NCBI GenBank assembly: GCA_032622095.1
Contig: CP136064.1
Span: forward strand, 52,458,073 to 52,522,072
Origin: Siphonodentalium dalli
Lineage: Eukaryota > Mollusca > Scaphopoda > Gadilida > Siphonodentaliidae
Reading direction: 5' to 3'
DNA length: 64,000 nucleotides
The position numbers and the translations under genes were made by a program. The notes under the pieces are model-generated. The model had not been told where the DNA came from and did not search any database. It saw only the letters and a list, made by a program, of their open reading frames with translations. Positions 22,991-35,946 of this stretch are shown piece after piece. Each line of letters begins with the position of its first letter. The first letter of the stretch is position 1.

Positions 22991-23155
22991 AATTAATGTT
23001 CCATGACTGGAGTAATATTGATGTACATGTACAGCACATTCAAACTAATCTATTGTTGGAATATGTAAATCTATCTTTTTAATGATTACGGTATTATTGA
23101 TAATTGAAAATTTGGAATTTCATACCGGTATCACTGAAACCAAATTATGTCTTAA

Positions 23156-23392
23156 TAACCCTTTCATTGCCAGGGGCCGATCTCATCGGCCCTAATTTAC
23201 GGTCTGTAAAATCGGCCCTAAAAAAATTATAAAAAAAAATATTTTTTTTTTTTTAGATTTTTAAAAAATTATTAAAATTGTAAAAAATTGTAAAAAATAA
23301 TAACAAATGATGAAAAATTGTTAGGCCAATGCATTCTCTTATATATGCATTGGCACAGGGTATATGGGTTGATACAAAAATCGGACCTGGGC
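23156..23392. mobile_element. Group A (subfamily i), reverse, right end lost
   Basis: Starts ATAACCCTTTCATTGCCAGG. The hairpin module has lost its centre (ctcttatatatgcattggc) and the element stops after cggacctgg. Confidence 0.82.
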
Positions 23393-23691
23393 ATCCTTGA
23401 AGTGTACCACACTTTCAGATCTGCAAAGTTTATGAATCCCAAATTCACAGGGTGTAATTGATTGAAGGAATCAGAGGGCACAAGGATTGGTAAATTGAAT
23501 TAAACTCTCATTGTTGAGCATCTTCTAATACCTATGCATATTGCGGGAATGGCGGAAATTGTACGAATAGACATATGTCAACATCGGTGGATAATAACGC
23601 TCTGAGAACTTTGCAGATGGCAAAGGAGTAGACTCATTTTTAGTCTAATAGGGTCATTGGTAAAATAATTCAGTCATCTTGAAATTGCCAC

Positions 23692-23862
23692 TATCATATA
23701 AGAGAATGCACTGGCTTACAAGGTCAAGGTAAATAGTGTTAGGCTAATGTATTCTCTTTATATGTGAGGCTCCCTATGGGAGACTCGCATAAATAAGAGA
23801 ATGGATTGGCACAGGGTTTGTTCGCAAAATTTCAAGAAGCTCCCGTCATGGTAGGGTTAAAC
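23692..23862. mobile_element. Group A (subfamily iii), left-truncated
   Basis: Half a module and one whole module (gaggctccctatgggagact), then the right end agctcccgtcatggtagggttaa. It ends 17 bases from the donor of the first PINCH coding exon. Confidence 0.82.
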
Positions 23863-23879
23863 CGTTAAAGTATACTCAC

Positions 23880-23983
23880 ACAAAGCAAGGCGGGTGCCAC
23901 ACTTCTCCCTTGGTGTTCACTATCTCATCATTTGGACCGAATCCCTCTCCACACCTGCGGCAAACCGCATTGCCAAGCGACAT
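23880..23983 (-). CDS. LIMS1: PINCH exon: N-terminus and first half of LIM1
   Basis: The coding part is 104 bases: 34 codons from MSLGNAVCRRCGEGF to HPPCF plus a split valine. It holds C8, C11, H30 and C33. The exon itself starts at 23990 (acceptor TTTTTCAG at 23991), leaving 7 bases (TACTAGT) before the ATG. Those 7 bases are open in frame (T, then Thr, Ser), so an upstream coding exon ending in two extra bases can be joined. The same short-Met design is known for vertebrate LIMS1 isoforms. The donor is GTGAGTATAC. A truncated group A hairpin element ends 17 bases from the donor. Confidence 0.95.
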
Positions 23984-24663
23984 ACTAGTACTGAAAAATA
24001 CAACATAAAATACACATTACTACATTGGAGATATAATATGCAAAATACACTAGATTCCTTGAGTTAATTTCCAAAAACGATATTCCCAGTTGTACAGTGG
24101 TTTCACTTCCAACTACTCTCCAACATCGATTACCTCTGGCATGGAGATATAAACATGTTTATCATAGACATCCAATCTCACCATCAGATGTATATAATGC
24201 AGCTGTGTGCATGGAACCAGGAATTAGTCACAAGGATTGGTAGCTCTCTATATAAACCAACAGACCTGGATGGAATAATAAATCCATGAATCAAATACAT
24301 GTACTCCCAAGTGATCATAAATGGCATAACAGAGTCATGAATCGAAGTACATGTAGTCCAATTAATCATGATAGCTATAGGGTAATATAACAAATAGTAA
24401 TGACATTTATGATATAATACTAACATAAATACAAACTATAAAGTTAGAAGGATCTATTAAAGTGATATAAATATAAAATTCCCATTATTTCTAGTTGAAG
24501 TGATTTCACATGGTACAACTTTTAGGGCACAGTTGTGGTATTGTGGCAAGGTGTGCATTTTTGCTATCTTAGGCTACAACTGTATTTTGGGGAATACCAT
24601 CTAGGCCTATTTAAGAATACTCTAACTGTCAAGAGACAAACAGTGCTGCATTCTAGTAGTAAG

Positions 24664-24748
24664 CGATTATTTAATGACTCAATTCTCTGTCTGATCAGAT
24701 AAAATTATAATTATTTAATGACTCAATTCTGTCTGATCAGATAAACTT
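24664..24748. repeat. 43-bp direct duplication
   Basis: gattatttaatgactcaatt and gtctgatcagataaa occur twice in succession. Confidence 0.8.
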
Positions 24749-24774
24749 ATATTTGCTGATTCTAACTACTCTGA

Positions 24775-24903
24775 TATTGACAAGTAGTTCCCCCAGGAAA
24801 TGTTCAGATTGTTGAATTTATTATCTAAACATTTGCCACCAATCAATATGAATCATACTTTTAAAACTGAATGGGAAAATCCATTTAGTATAGAAAGGGT
24901 TAA
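24775..24903. mobile_element. Group D TTAA MITE, left-truncated
   Basis: Inner dyad (aaatgttcagattgttgaat ... atctaaacatttg) and the right end ccatttagtatagaaagggttaa. Confidence 0.75.
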
Positions 24904-24971
24904 TGCACAGATCATAACAAAATAGTAGCCTTTTACATGTTATAAATTTGTACAATGTAAGTTCAATCATT

Positions 24972-25017
24972 AAAGTGATGTGAAACACTCTGGTAGGATG
25001 ATCAAATAGAAATGTTT
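24972..25017. repeat. Fragment of dispersed repeat F
   Basis: attaaagtgatgtgaaacac tctggtaggatgatcaaatagaaatg matches the start of the F sequences at 25889 and 29014. Confidence 0.7.
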
Positions 25018-25812
25018 TATGGTTTATGCCATTATGGCAAAGGGGATGTCAAGGCCTAGTAATTACAAACTGGGTGGACAGCACCACACCGACCCACCGG
25101 ACTAGCAGGAAAATACTAGTATGAAGGATCGACTGGTAACCGAGAGTGACCCCTCGGCTATCTACAGGTCAACAAAGGATACAGGATAGTATAACGGCCG
25201 ATCATTCTGTCGTCATATATGAAAATTTTCACGTGATATGTGTATAAAACAAATGTATGCATACTATGACGGAAAAAGAACATAGCACCAAGATGTATTA
25301 GGGATATGGGAATATCTTATTGTTATGCTGCCCAAATTGTAGTACAGGTACATGTTACCCCGTACACCGTGATATGAAATTTACGAGGCATGATTCGGGA
25401 AGTGATTTAGTCAACGCTCTTCATTTTGCATCAAGCTATGGTATTGTGTTATTAGTAGCTGTGTAGCTTAAAAATTATAATTTCTTATCTGATCCACTAA
25501 GCTATAATATTTTATAGTGTATATAGTCCCTGAGTTCCCGCTAATGAGGGGAGTTGGCTATACTAACATAGGGTGATAACAGTCAATGATATATAGCAAT
25601 CAACAATAGGTACAGATACATATATGGTTTATTGTTTAAATAAAAGTAAAATTACAGTGATTCTGATCTGTGAATGTCGCTAAGCATTTTGAGAGCGCAC
25701 AGTGAAATGTTTCAGAGAAAGATTTACTACGACCAGGCCGAAATATGTCACAATTACAAAGTTGGGTATGCCAGAAAATAAAAGTGGACTACGGTGGTCA
25801 TCGGAAGCGCGC

Positions 25813-26805
25813 ATGAGTTATATAATGGACGAAATGAGTCCATTATTATATGAGATGGTTTCGACGAGTAACAATGTAAGTTCAATCATTAAAGTAATGT
25901 GAAACACTCCGGCAGGATGATCAAATAGAAATTGAGAATAATCTTGTTCAAAGTAATTATTTTGACGAATATTAATCCAAATTGATAACACACACCATCA
26001 TTCTTATATAATAATTTAATGCAATGACTCTCGATGGCGAAATCATATATATGTGTTAATTTATTGCCGATAGTTGCATCACGAATCAAGATGTAAATGT
26101 TTACAGGTTAAGAGCGTCATTCAGATGATGTTTTCTATGAAGTATGAGTTATATAATGGACGAAATGAGTCCATTATTATATGAGATGGTTTCGACGAGT
26201 AACAATGTAAGTTCAATCATTAAAGTAATGTGAAACACTCCGGCAGGATGATCAAATAGAAATGGAGAATAATCTTGTTCAAAGTAATTATTTTGACGAA
26301 TATTAATCCAAATTGATAACACACACCATCATTCTTATATAATAATTTAATGCAATGACTCTCGATGGCGAAATCATATATATGTGTTAATTTATTGCCG
26401 ATAGTTGCATCACGAATCAAGATGTAAATGTTTACAGGTTAAGAGCGTCATTCAGATGATGTTTTCTATGAAGTATGAGTTATATAATGGACGAAATGAG
26501 TCCATTATTATATGAGATGGTTTCGACGAGTAACAATGTAAGTTCAATCATTAAAGTAATGTGAAACACTCCGGCAGGATGATCAAATAGAAATGGAGAA
26601 TAATCTTGTTCAAAGTAATTATTTTGACGAATATTAATCCAAATTGATAACACACACCATCATTCTTATATAATAATTTAATGCAATGACTCTCGATGGC
26701 GAAATCATATATATGTGTTAGTTTATTGCCGATAGTTGCATCACGAATCAAGATGTAAATGTTTACAGGTTAAGAGCTTCATTCAGATGATGTTTTCTAT
26801 GAAGT
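25813..26805. repeat. 331-bp tandem triplication within repeat F
   Basis: Three units start at 25813, 26144 and 26475, exactly 331 bases apart, and differ at only a few positions (for example aaattgag/aaatggag and gttaat/gttagt). Each unit contains the hairpin ataatggac-gaaatga-gtccattat. The three identical 66-residue minus-strand open frames in it are by-products. The single-copy continuation runs to about 26932. Confidence 0.95.
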
Positions 26806-27131
26806 GGTATGTCAATTTCCTTGAACTTTTCGGCGATGTCAGTAGAATGCTACATTCTCTAGATTGGCATAGTACCTGAGTACTAAATTATCAGTTTCAG
26901 GCACCGAACAAATCCATAATATGTCTAAAAGTGTGGATTTAACTCAGACCAAATTGGCCTAAATAATCCAGCTATATTATAACTTGATGTGAGGGTGGAA
27001 TGTTCAATTTTCTCATTGCCTCAATAATGGAGTTTTATACAAATAAAGTTTCAGCTGAATCTATGACAAACAAATGTACTGACATAGTGTGAGCCTATTA
27101 TCTCTTAGAAACACTCAGCACTAGCAACATA

Positions 27132-27344
27132 CAGTAATGCTCTAAGTAATCTACTCTTTAACTACAGAATAATTATGGGTAACTTTTCAGGATTTAGTCG
27201 GAAATATGGCTTGTTGCCATTCATCGGAAAGCTCTCCCCGAGAGCTTTCCGATGAATGGCAACAAGCCATATTTACGACTAAATCATGAAAAGTTACCCA
27301 TAATTCTGCTGTAGTTAAAGAGTCGATTACTTAGGGCATTACTG
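27132..27344. mobile_element. Group B palindrome
   Basis: TA-flanked, 213 bp. Both arms share copy-specific ctaagtaat and actctttaactacag variants. The centre is ctctccccgagag. Confidence 0.93.
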
Positions 27345-27884
27345 TACATAGCCAATATACTGACATAGCCACAACTACACAGAATAAAAATAATGAGTCT
27401 TCACTGTACACAAGTAAAATACAACTTACATCATTCAGAATCAGCATCCATTTCTAAAAACAAGCCTGTGGAGATAACCACTTAAAAGAGTTTTGAACTC
27501 AACTGTAGCAGTACATGAGTTTATCAAGTATCAACTAGTAATCAACCAGAAATGTACTGTAAGAATCCAATAACCAAGAACAGTACAGCACCTCTGTCCA
27601 CAAAGGAGTCAACAAAGGATCACAACCAATTAACTAATTACTAGTGATGACATCAAAACCCTTTCTATGGGGCTGTGTAACACCAAGGCACTGGGATTCA
27701 CAAAGCAGAAGCATGCACCAATTTACCTGCTCTGCAGAGCTACATACAGATCGCTGATTGGCACTAGGCCATCCACCTGGGATACAACTATTTATGTGTT
27801 CAGTGTGATGTTATATATTATTTTCAAGAAATATAAATAGAAGTTTCTATGTCGCAATTTTTTTTGAATTTTGAACACTGTTGA

Positions 27885-28148
27885 ATAACCCTTTCTATAC
27901 TAAATGGATTCTCCTGTCAGTAATAAAATTAAACGTTGGAACAGCTTATTATTCATTTGGAGGGGTTTTCTGGATAAATTAGCAGAGTAGCAGATGTCAG
28001 TTAAGAAAAGTTAATACAAATGCTGAAGGATTCATATTCATTGGTGGGAAATGTTTAGATAATAAATTCAACTGTGGTCGTTTGTTGAACTTATTATCTG
28101 AACATTTCCTAAGGGAACTACTCATCAATTTAGTATAGAAACGGTTAA
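27885..28148. mobile_element. Group D TTAA MITE
   Basis: ATAACCCTTTCTATACTAAA ... TTTAGTATAGAAACGGTTAA, with the internal dyad ggaaatgtttagataataaa / ttattatctgaacatttcc. Confidence 0.85.
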
Positions 28149-28667
28149 GTTACTTTATTCTTTTGAGTCCTCCTGTTCCGGTAATTAGGCCTTGTGCTTC
28201 AGAATAAAAAGTACTGTATACTTCCGAGATGAGTCAGACTGTCTGAAGATAGATATGCTAAGTTCTGTCAATTAAATCATTAGAAAAGTACACTAAGGCA
28301 AGTATATCTGACACATCGGCTTTAAGAGTCAGTCTATGGAAGCTGCATTATGTTTAGATAGATCTCAAACGCAGACAGTAGAATAATACCAGGCCCAATG
28401 GAGAGCATTGCCAAGCCTCAAGTAAATAAATTATATTTAATAAGAAAATATAGACTTTAAATTATTTTTCAAAGTACAGAATTGGTCAAACTGATGCAAG
28501 ATTATAGAGAGCACATCAGTTTTTCTTTTAATATGGAAACTCCACTCAAACACTGCATTAAACAAAATCCGATGCTTTAAATATAAACCATTGTGATTGG
28601 ATACTATAAATTTACTATCTCTATGTTTTTCCTGCTCGAAAAAATGAAATTGAATCCTGTCTTTGCT

Positions 28668-28914
28668 AATTACTTATTGACATGTAGTTCCTTCAGGAAA
28701 AGTTCAGATAATAAGTTCAACAAGTTTGTTGGAACTTATTATCTGAACATTTCCCACCAATAAATAAGATACATTCTGCACCATTTGTATTTGTTTGCCT
28801 GTCATCTGATTATATTTCTTGAACACCCCTCCAGATCAATAATAGACTATTCCAAATTCCAATTTATACTTTTATAACTGATGGGAGAATCCATTTATTA
28901 AAGAAAGGGTCAAC
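28668..28914. mobile_element. Group D TTAA MITE, left end diverged
   Basis: Internal dyad cagataataagttcaacaag / gttggaacttattatctg and a right end ccatttattaaagaaagggt. Confidence 0.75.
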
Positions 28915-29013
28915 CTAAGAACTCTTTTTCATGTGGTTCATGCTTCTGATAAAAAATTTAAAAAGAAGCAGTATTACTTTGCTTTCTGGCTAAGTATTAT
29001 GACCTCACTGTAG

Positions 29014-29393
29014 ACATTAAAGTGATATGAAACACTCCGTAGGGTGATCGAATATATACATGGAGAATAATCTTGTTCAAAGTAACAATTTTTACAAATA
29101 TTATATCCAAATTGACAACACACACCGTCATTCTTATATATTAATTAAATGCAGTGACTCTCGGTGGCGAAATCGTTTTCGTTAGTTTATCGCCGATAGA
29201 TGCGTCCCGAATCGAGTAGTAATAATTTACATTTGAGCGTAGTTCGGACGATGTTTTCTATGGAGTGATATGGTCAATTTGCTTCAGATTTTCGGCGATT
29301 CTAGTAGAATGGTACATTCCTCCAGTTGGCAAAGCGCCTGGATACTAAATTATCGGTTTCACGCACCCGAACAAGTTCATAATATGTCTTTAA
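29014..29393. repeat. Dispersed repeat F, single-copy form
   Basis: Homologous over about 380 bases to 25889-26932 but without the tandem expansion (ggcgaaatcg...gtttatcgccgata; gatgttttctatggagtg; ttcggcgattctagtagaat). It serves as the reference for the unexpanded state. Confidence 0.82.
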
Positions 29394-29972
29394 GAGTCAC
29401 TTCCCATAAAGAGCGTTTATGAATGAGTAACCAATTAGGCTTATTTTCACTATATATATAAGTGGGATTTTGTAAACTTGACGTAAAAATAATATTTAAT
29501 AACACATATATTTAACCGGAAATTATTTCTTCGTTGAGAAAGAAGTTAGCGCATATCGGTTTGTCATTATCAAATTATGAATATGGAGCTTTTCAACATA
29601 AACAAACAGGAGGTATTTTGTACCTGGAGGCTTATATACCTACAGGTGGCCCTTACACATGGATATAACATGTGTTCCTCATCGGATGCTGATGTACTCA
29701 GACCAAAATCTCATTCAATCATAAAGGATGATTGATGGAAATGCTGATGGCACTTTCTATTATATTTCCTCAACATGAAAGCCTTGTGTGAAAGTAGGGT
29801 TTCAGTTATTTTTTATGGTACAAGATAATTATGTTGCTACCTGTTAGGAGTGGGGCAGATATGGGAAGCAAACACTGGGAAGGAGAAGTGATGTGTTCCC
29901 ACAATTTAGTGTTCACATATTCACTGAACTTAAAACCATACATAGTTTTCAAGCTCCTGTATAAAATGACAT

Positions 29973-30198
29973 TTAACCCCTCCATGGCTGGAGCCCCCTG
30001 AAATTTTGCGAAAACCCTGTGCCAATGCATTTTCTTATATATGCTAGTCTCCATTAGGGAGAAACATTGGCCTAACAATATTTACCTTGACCGGTATGCC
30101 AGTGCATTCTCTTATATATATGTGGCATATATAAGAGAATTGACTGGCACAGGATCTTTAATGCTGCACCAGCACAGCTCCCATCATGAAAGGGTTAA
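29973..30198. mobile_element. Group A (subfamily iii), reverse orientation
   Basis: TTAACCCCTCCATGGCTGGA ... CATCATGAAAGGGTTAA with TTAA at both sides and two damaged hairpin modules. Confidence 0.85.
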
Positions 30199-30679
30199 AT
30201 GATATGTTCTCAATTGTGTTTTATAATAAATTTGACAAAATCTTCTAGTTTAACCAACTTTAATTATTTTCCATATGTACCAACCCCAAACTCTTTCTCC
30301 GTATCTTTAAAGCAACATATAATCTCCAAGGTTAATATCTTTTTAATTTCACACTATTGTTGAGTATCTGTGTACCCAAATAGTTGGATGAATATATATT
30401 AGACTCATATATGGACATTACATGCTGTCAAAGGACTATCAAAATGAATTGAAGCCTAAAAAATACATGTCTGCGTCATGCAACAATAAAGAGTTTTCAT
30501 TCAGATTCATTGCTACTTTTATCCTGATAGGGTCAACACAAAGAGCACATAGCCCCACTGCAATATGGCAAGTTTAAAGCATTTAGTGAAATTATATCAA
30601 ATGGTTTAGAAGTTTCAGAGTATATACAAAGCATTCATGGTATGAGAATAATCAAGCCTGTCTGGTGTGTCTAACATTT

Positions 30680-30895
30680 GCAGAATGAGGTCCCCCAGAG
30701 GATGAATTCAGTAACGCTGTCCCGCAGTGGGCTAGCATCACCAAATTCACCCTCTGGGAACCTCATTCTGCTTTGGTCTCAACTGCTCTACAATGTTAAT
30801 TTGATACTATAGACACTTCCCAGAATATGAGACCAAAGCAGAATGAGGTCCCCAGAAGGTGAATTTGGTGATGCTAGCCCACCATCACTAGCATT
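30680..30895. mobile_element. Two group C palindromes, second truncated
   Basis: Core 30680-30771 is complete. A left half at 30838-30890 ends abruptly after gatgctagcccaccatcact. Confidence 0.78.
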
Positions 30896-30910
30896 TATCA
30901 GACTAAGTTC

Positions 30911-31169
30911 TGTGCTGTTGCAGCATTAAAAGATCCCGTGCCAGTGCATTCTCATATAAATTTGAGTCTCCCATGGGGAGCCACACATATATAAGATACA
31001 TGTAACTCTCAGGCTTACAAGAGGCTTACAAGGTCAAGGTAAATATTGTTAGGCCGGTGTATTCTCTTATATATGTGAAGCTCCCTATGGGAGACTCGCA
31101 TATATAAGAGAATGCATTGGCACAGGTTTTTCACAAAATTCCTGGAAGCTCCAGTCATGGAACGGTTAA
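30911..31169. mobile_element. Group A (subfamily iii), left-truncated
   Basis: Begins inside the element (ttctgtgctgttgcagcatt), has two modules, and ends CTCCAGTCATGGAACGGTTAA. Confidence 0.82.
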
Positions 31170-31492
31170 AGAATAGGTCACATTTAAATGCTGTAGTCAG
31201 ATCTGTTATTACATGGCTTTATTTCAATTGAAATCATGTCATAGGACAATGTATCTGTGACCGTATAAATATAAAGCAGTGGGTTTAACTCAGTGATGAA
31301 CGCAGATTGTACCCTTCTACTGGAAGCAGCAATCTTCTCTGATGAGATAACTTATGATTAACGGTGACCCATTTGTTGTTAGATCCTCTTCAACCTCCTC
31401 TAAACTAAATTATATTATCAAAAATAATCTAAATAATAATGTTCAAAGTATTGTTTGATGTATACATGTATTGAGGGTAGAAAAAACATTGT

Positions 31493-31894
31493 TTAACCCT
31501 TTACCCAACAGAAGGGCCCTGTGCCAATGCATTCTCTTATATATGCGAGTCGACCATAGGTCGCCTCGCATATATAAGAGAATGCATTGGCTTAACACAT
31601 TAAAAATTATAAAATTGTTAAAGAATGTAAGAAAAAATGGTAAAAAGTGTTAAAAAAAGAGATTTTTTTTAGGCCAATGCATTCTCTTATATATGCGAGG
31701 CGACCTATGGTCGACTCGCATATATAAGAGAATGCATTGGCACAGGGCATAACTGTAACTATCACAATGTGGTCAAGGAGCCGGTTCCAATGATATCCAT
31801 ATTTGTATGGTTCTATTGAGACAGACCGAAGATATTTTAGGCTGTTGAAGCTTTATTTGGCCAGTTTTGGCCGGTTTGTTGGGTAAAGGGTTAA
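31493..31894. mobile_element. Group A (subfamily ii) TTAA element with two inverted hairpin modules
   Basis: TTAACCCTTTACCCAACAGA ... GGTTTGTTGGGTAAAGGGTTAA, 402 bases. The two modules face each other: cctgtgcc-hairpin-ggcttaaca, spacer, ttaggcc-hairpin-ggcacagg. A right segment contains gagacagaccgaagatattt. Confidence 0.93.
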
Positions 31895-32107
31895 ACCAGC
31901 AATCTGCGAATGAGGTCATGTAGACCAAGTAAAGCAGTTGGTTGCAAGCCTGAGTCAAAATGTGCGCAAATAAAGCACACAAAGAGGGCGCTCTCTGGAG
32001 CCCAGGCCCTACGCCGCTGAATAAAGGCTCCCAAAATTAAGGAGCCTGTTTCAGCTAGTTTATAATGTTTCACTAACCTGAGTAAAACATTCATGTTTTC
32101 AGATATA

Positions 32108-32428
32108 GACCATGATTGATTGATTGATTGATTGGGGTTTTATGTCGCTTTAGCCACTAAGGCCATATCACGACATTGCCAGTTTTAATGGTGGAGGAAA
32201 TCCGCACACTTACGGCTAATCTAACAGTGATTTTAATGGCTGATAAACTCGTCGACCATGTGCAGCAAACCACCGGCCATCGGCAAGTAACTGACAACTT
32301 TCCCAGATAACGATTTCGAGTTACAAAGTCCGCGATGGAAACATGTGGATTTGAACCCTTATCGCCAGCGCTGGAAGGCAAAACGGCTTGGAGTTGTACC
32401 CCTAAGCGATTGAGCCACCGAGGCCCCC
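32108..32428 (-). repeat. tRNA-derived SINE with (ATCA)n tail
   Basis: Read on the minus strand it begins GGGGCCTCGGTGGCTCAATC with an A box (GGCTCAATCGCTTAGGGG) and a B box (GGGTTCAAATCC) 50 bases on, i.e. a tRNA-like pol III promoter. The body runs about 230 bases and ends aagcgacataaaaccccaat plus five ATCA units. The rotated tail is typical of SINEs mobilised by a tail-recognising LINE. Probably not expressed as a tRNA: no acceptor stem closes it. Confidence 0.85.
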
Positions 32429-32830
32429 TCATATTATGAGGGTAAACATTTGTTGTTATAATACTATAAGCATACATAATGATTTTTTCCTTCAAATTGA
32501 TAGTTAGAAATTGAGATTTTTTTTATAAATTCACAATTAGAGCGCCTTCTTGAGGCACTCAAACCAGTACCTCCATATCCCAGACAAGCTGACTGTGTAC
32601 TAAGGATGGAACATAGCCAATAACATGAAGAGAAGAGGAAACAAGTGCAAAGCTATTTGAGGCCACAAATATTTAGCATAAATAAATTTTATAAAATAGA
32701 GTTATGCTTCTTACATTGGTAGGCAAACAACAATTCTTCAGGGGGAATCAACTGACACAAGTAAATATTGCCTCATTGCAGGTTATCAAAATGGATTTTG
32801 ACAGGCCTCAAAATATGGTGCCGGACATTT

Positions 32831-33170
32831 ACAGAATGAGCTCCAGTCTACCATCACTAAATTCACCCTCAGGGGCCTCATTCTGCTTAGGCTTCATCTT
32901 CTCTGGAAAATATCTTTATAATTAAATTCAAAGTTTTTTAGTTTCTTTAGAAAAATCTTTAGAAAATTTATTTCTCTTTTTTAGTTTTAAATAGTTTCTC
33001 TACAACACCAAATTGGCAGAAACACAATGGATAATCAAGGCGCCCAATGGGTGCAAGTCACCATCTTCACCATCTGGGAACTTAACTCTGTGTCTAGGTC
33101 TCACATAGCAGTGAGGCCATGCAGAATGAGGTCCCCAATGAATGAGTTTGGTGATGCTAGCCTGCTGACT
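32831..33170. mobile_element. Group C palindrome fragments
   Basis: A centre-deleted palindrome at 32831-32888 and a left half at 33120-33165, separated by sequence like that before the copies at 91 and 15046. Confidence 0.65.
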
Positions 33171-33237
33171 TTGAGCCATTTTGCTACCATCCATGTTCTA
33201 CCTAGACTTAGCTCAAACTTAAAGCCAGATAACAGTC

Positions 33238-33560
33238 TTAACCCTTTCAGTGCCAAGTCAGATTTTTGTATCAACCCATATACCCTGTGCCAATGCATTC
33301 TCTTATATATGCGAGTCGACCATATTTTTTAGAATTTTTTACAATTTTTTACAATTTTAATATTTTTTTCTTATATTCTTTAACAGACTTATTTTGTAGG
33401 TTTAGTGCCAGGGAATCTTACGTTTTTCATGGGCATCAAACTTATTGCTATGAATACTTAGTGATAGTTTTGAGTTATAACATGCCCCTAATGTTTTATC
33501 CAGTTTGTTTTTAAATTCGCCATAGCATGCTTAAGCATACCCAAAAAAATTCAACCCAAA
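33238..33560. mobile_element. Group A (subfamily i), long form, centre and right end deleted
   Basis: TTAACCCTTTCAGTGCCAAG, then half a hairpin module, then the same extra internal segment as at 5998-6150 in opposite orientation. No right end is visible. Confidence 0.75.
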
Positions 33561-33692
33561 AAAATATATATATATATGCTTCACCCATTAGTGTACCTTG
33601 ACTATAGTAATTTTCAAAAAAGATTATCAAACCAAAAATTGATGCAGACCCCATGTGAATTATAATTTAAATGTTCCAACAATAATCATATA

Positions 33693-33905
33693 CAGTAATG
33701 CCCTAAGTAATCGACTCCTTAAACACAGCAGAATTTTGGGTAACTTTTCAGGATTTAGTCGGAAATATGGCTTGTTGCCATTCATCGGAAAGCTCTCCCT
33801 GAGAGCTTTCCGATGAATGGCAACAAGCCATATTTCCGACTAAATCCTGAAAAGTTACCCATAATTCTGCTGTGTTTAAGGAGTCAATTACTTAGGGCAT
33901 TACTG
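33693..33905. mobile_element. Group B palindrome
   Basis: TA-flanked, 213 bp. Both arms share the copy-specific ccttaaacacagc variant. Confidence 0.93.
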
Positions 33906-35692
33906 TACATGTAGGATATGGATAATAAATATGCCCAAGTAACCTATTTTTTATGATACTCCAGGTAACCTGTATCTTGTCGATACCCAGAATACTTTAT
34001 AGAGATATTTTGTTCACACACCTCAGCATGTAATAAAACTGTAAGTACATGTACACGTAGAATACAAGAACAGTTTGGACACGTCCATAAACAGGAATCA
34101 TTGCAAAATTACAGCAAATAATAATTCTCAAAATTCTCAAGGCCAAACAATGATAACTTGGGTTGAAAATCTTCACCATAAATGTTCCGATATTCACTCT
34201 TCCCGATTACATATACCATAAGTAAATTAAAACAGAGCCGTGTGTTCAAGACGATAATGGTCCATAGCAAAATCACCATTCAACATCTGCATCTAGATCA
34301 TTTGGTCCATACTACCTCTCTCTGCCTAAACATCTTTACAATTCTTTTCATGACTAACATTTTTTAACATGTATGTACTATCATACCACATAATGTTTAT
34401 TAAGAGCAAGACAACCAATGAATTCTTATTAATAACACAGACGCATGATTCGGTTATTACTATTATACTACTGCAGAATGACTGAATATACTGTAGAATT
34501 ACTGGGCGGGATGGGTATAGTTGATGTGAGCCTGGATGCCTATAGATGATGTGAGCCATGTGCTCCTTGTTAGCAGCATGCTTGATGGTCCATTAAACCA
34601 GAGAGATTTCACTAATTATTGTGAATAAAGATAGCAAGCAGCACATCAGTCAATGATTGCTGAAGGCAGACAGCTACCCAGCATTTAGGCTGAATCACAT
34701 TCATGAAGGGCCAGCTGTTCATACCATGAAGTGAATATGGGTCAAGGCAATCCAAAATGATGGGGAAAGCAGGGCAAGAATTGTTCTGATGTCCACCATC
34801 ATCTTACAAATCTTTTACCTCTTTTTACATCAAGATCTGCCCTAAAATAATCTAGTTGGAAAGCTAGGGTTCAGTACCTTCATAACCAGCTGTTCATAAC
34901 ATTTAAAACACAGTCCACATTTCCCCTTTCACATTATTTAAGAAATTAATTTAGTTTGAGTTTGTTTTATTGAAGGGAATAGAGCTGTTGGCTGGTGGGC
35001 TTCCTGGTTCAAACTAAATGTTTTCCAACCACCAGTGATACACCTCTCAATAAAACATACTCAAACTACTTTAATTTCTTATTTTTACACCTGTTTATAT
35101 AGCTTTGTCATTATTAATATGTGTAAAGGAAGCTGTATTTTTTTCTTCTAATATCTGTCTGCAGTTTTTATAATATACCAGGCAACATTGCAAGTTAGCC
35201 AAATATTCTACCTGTGAATTATCGATCGATTAATCTATGGCCCCACACTTAAAAAGCATGCCCAGTTATTCTGTCTTGCACTTTTAATCATCTAGGTCAA
35301 CAAAATGTGATATCGGTTCGTGTTGTGGTGTGTTTTATTGGGATATGAACCAATTGACCAATCACCTAACAGGATTTTGTGCAGAGAGGCAACTGTCAGA
35401 TAATTACCCCATGATAGTTAGGGCATTTGGTACATTCTGTGACCGAATTTTTGAATGCCCTTTCAATAGGTAATTATCCCTGGCGAAGTGAATATTAGTG
35501 AAGGTTTTCCAAGGCATAGACAGCTAGGCCAAAAATGTGTTAGGGTGTCAAAATCACTTAACAGGTTCACAGCCAATGCCCATTCAATTACAAGCAAAAG
35601 GTACGAGATAACTTGTAGTCGGCAATGAATGTGTTAAAACCTAAAAGCCAGGATCAAAGATTTCAGTTCAATAATGGACTTAATGATGACTC

Positions 35693-35946
35693 TTAACCCT
35701 TTTGAGTGCCAGGTCGATTTTTTTATCAACCCATATACCCTGTGCCAATGCATTCTCTTATATATGCGAGTCGACCATAGGTCGCCTCGCATATATAAGA
35801 GAATGCATTGGCCTAACAATTTTTTATTTTTTTTACAATTTTTTACAATTTTAATAATTTATTCTTATATAATTTATTCTTATATAACAGACTTATTTTG
35901 TAGGTTTAGGGCCGATGAGATCGGCCCCTGGCACTCAAAGGGTTAA
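35693..35946. mobile_element. Group A (subfamily i) TTAA hairpin MITE
   Basis: TTAACCCTTTTGAGTGCCAG ... CCTGGCACTCAAAGGGTTAA with one complete module. Confidence 0.92.

Noticed and set aside
25813-26144. Hammerhead ribozyme in the 331-bp unit (ggacgaaatgagtcc)
   Set aside because: The gacgaaa part is there, but the CUGAUGA core with matching stems is not; it is a simple hairpin.
25889-26751. Three identical 66-codon minus-strand frames
   Set aside because: They exist only because of the 331-bp triplication and are broken in the related single copy at 29014.
32157-32495. 112-codon minus-strand frame
   Set aside because: It lies inside the tRNA-derived SINE.
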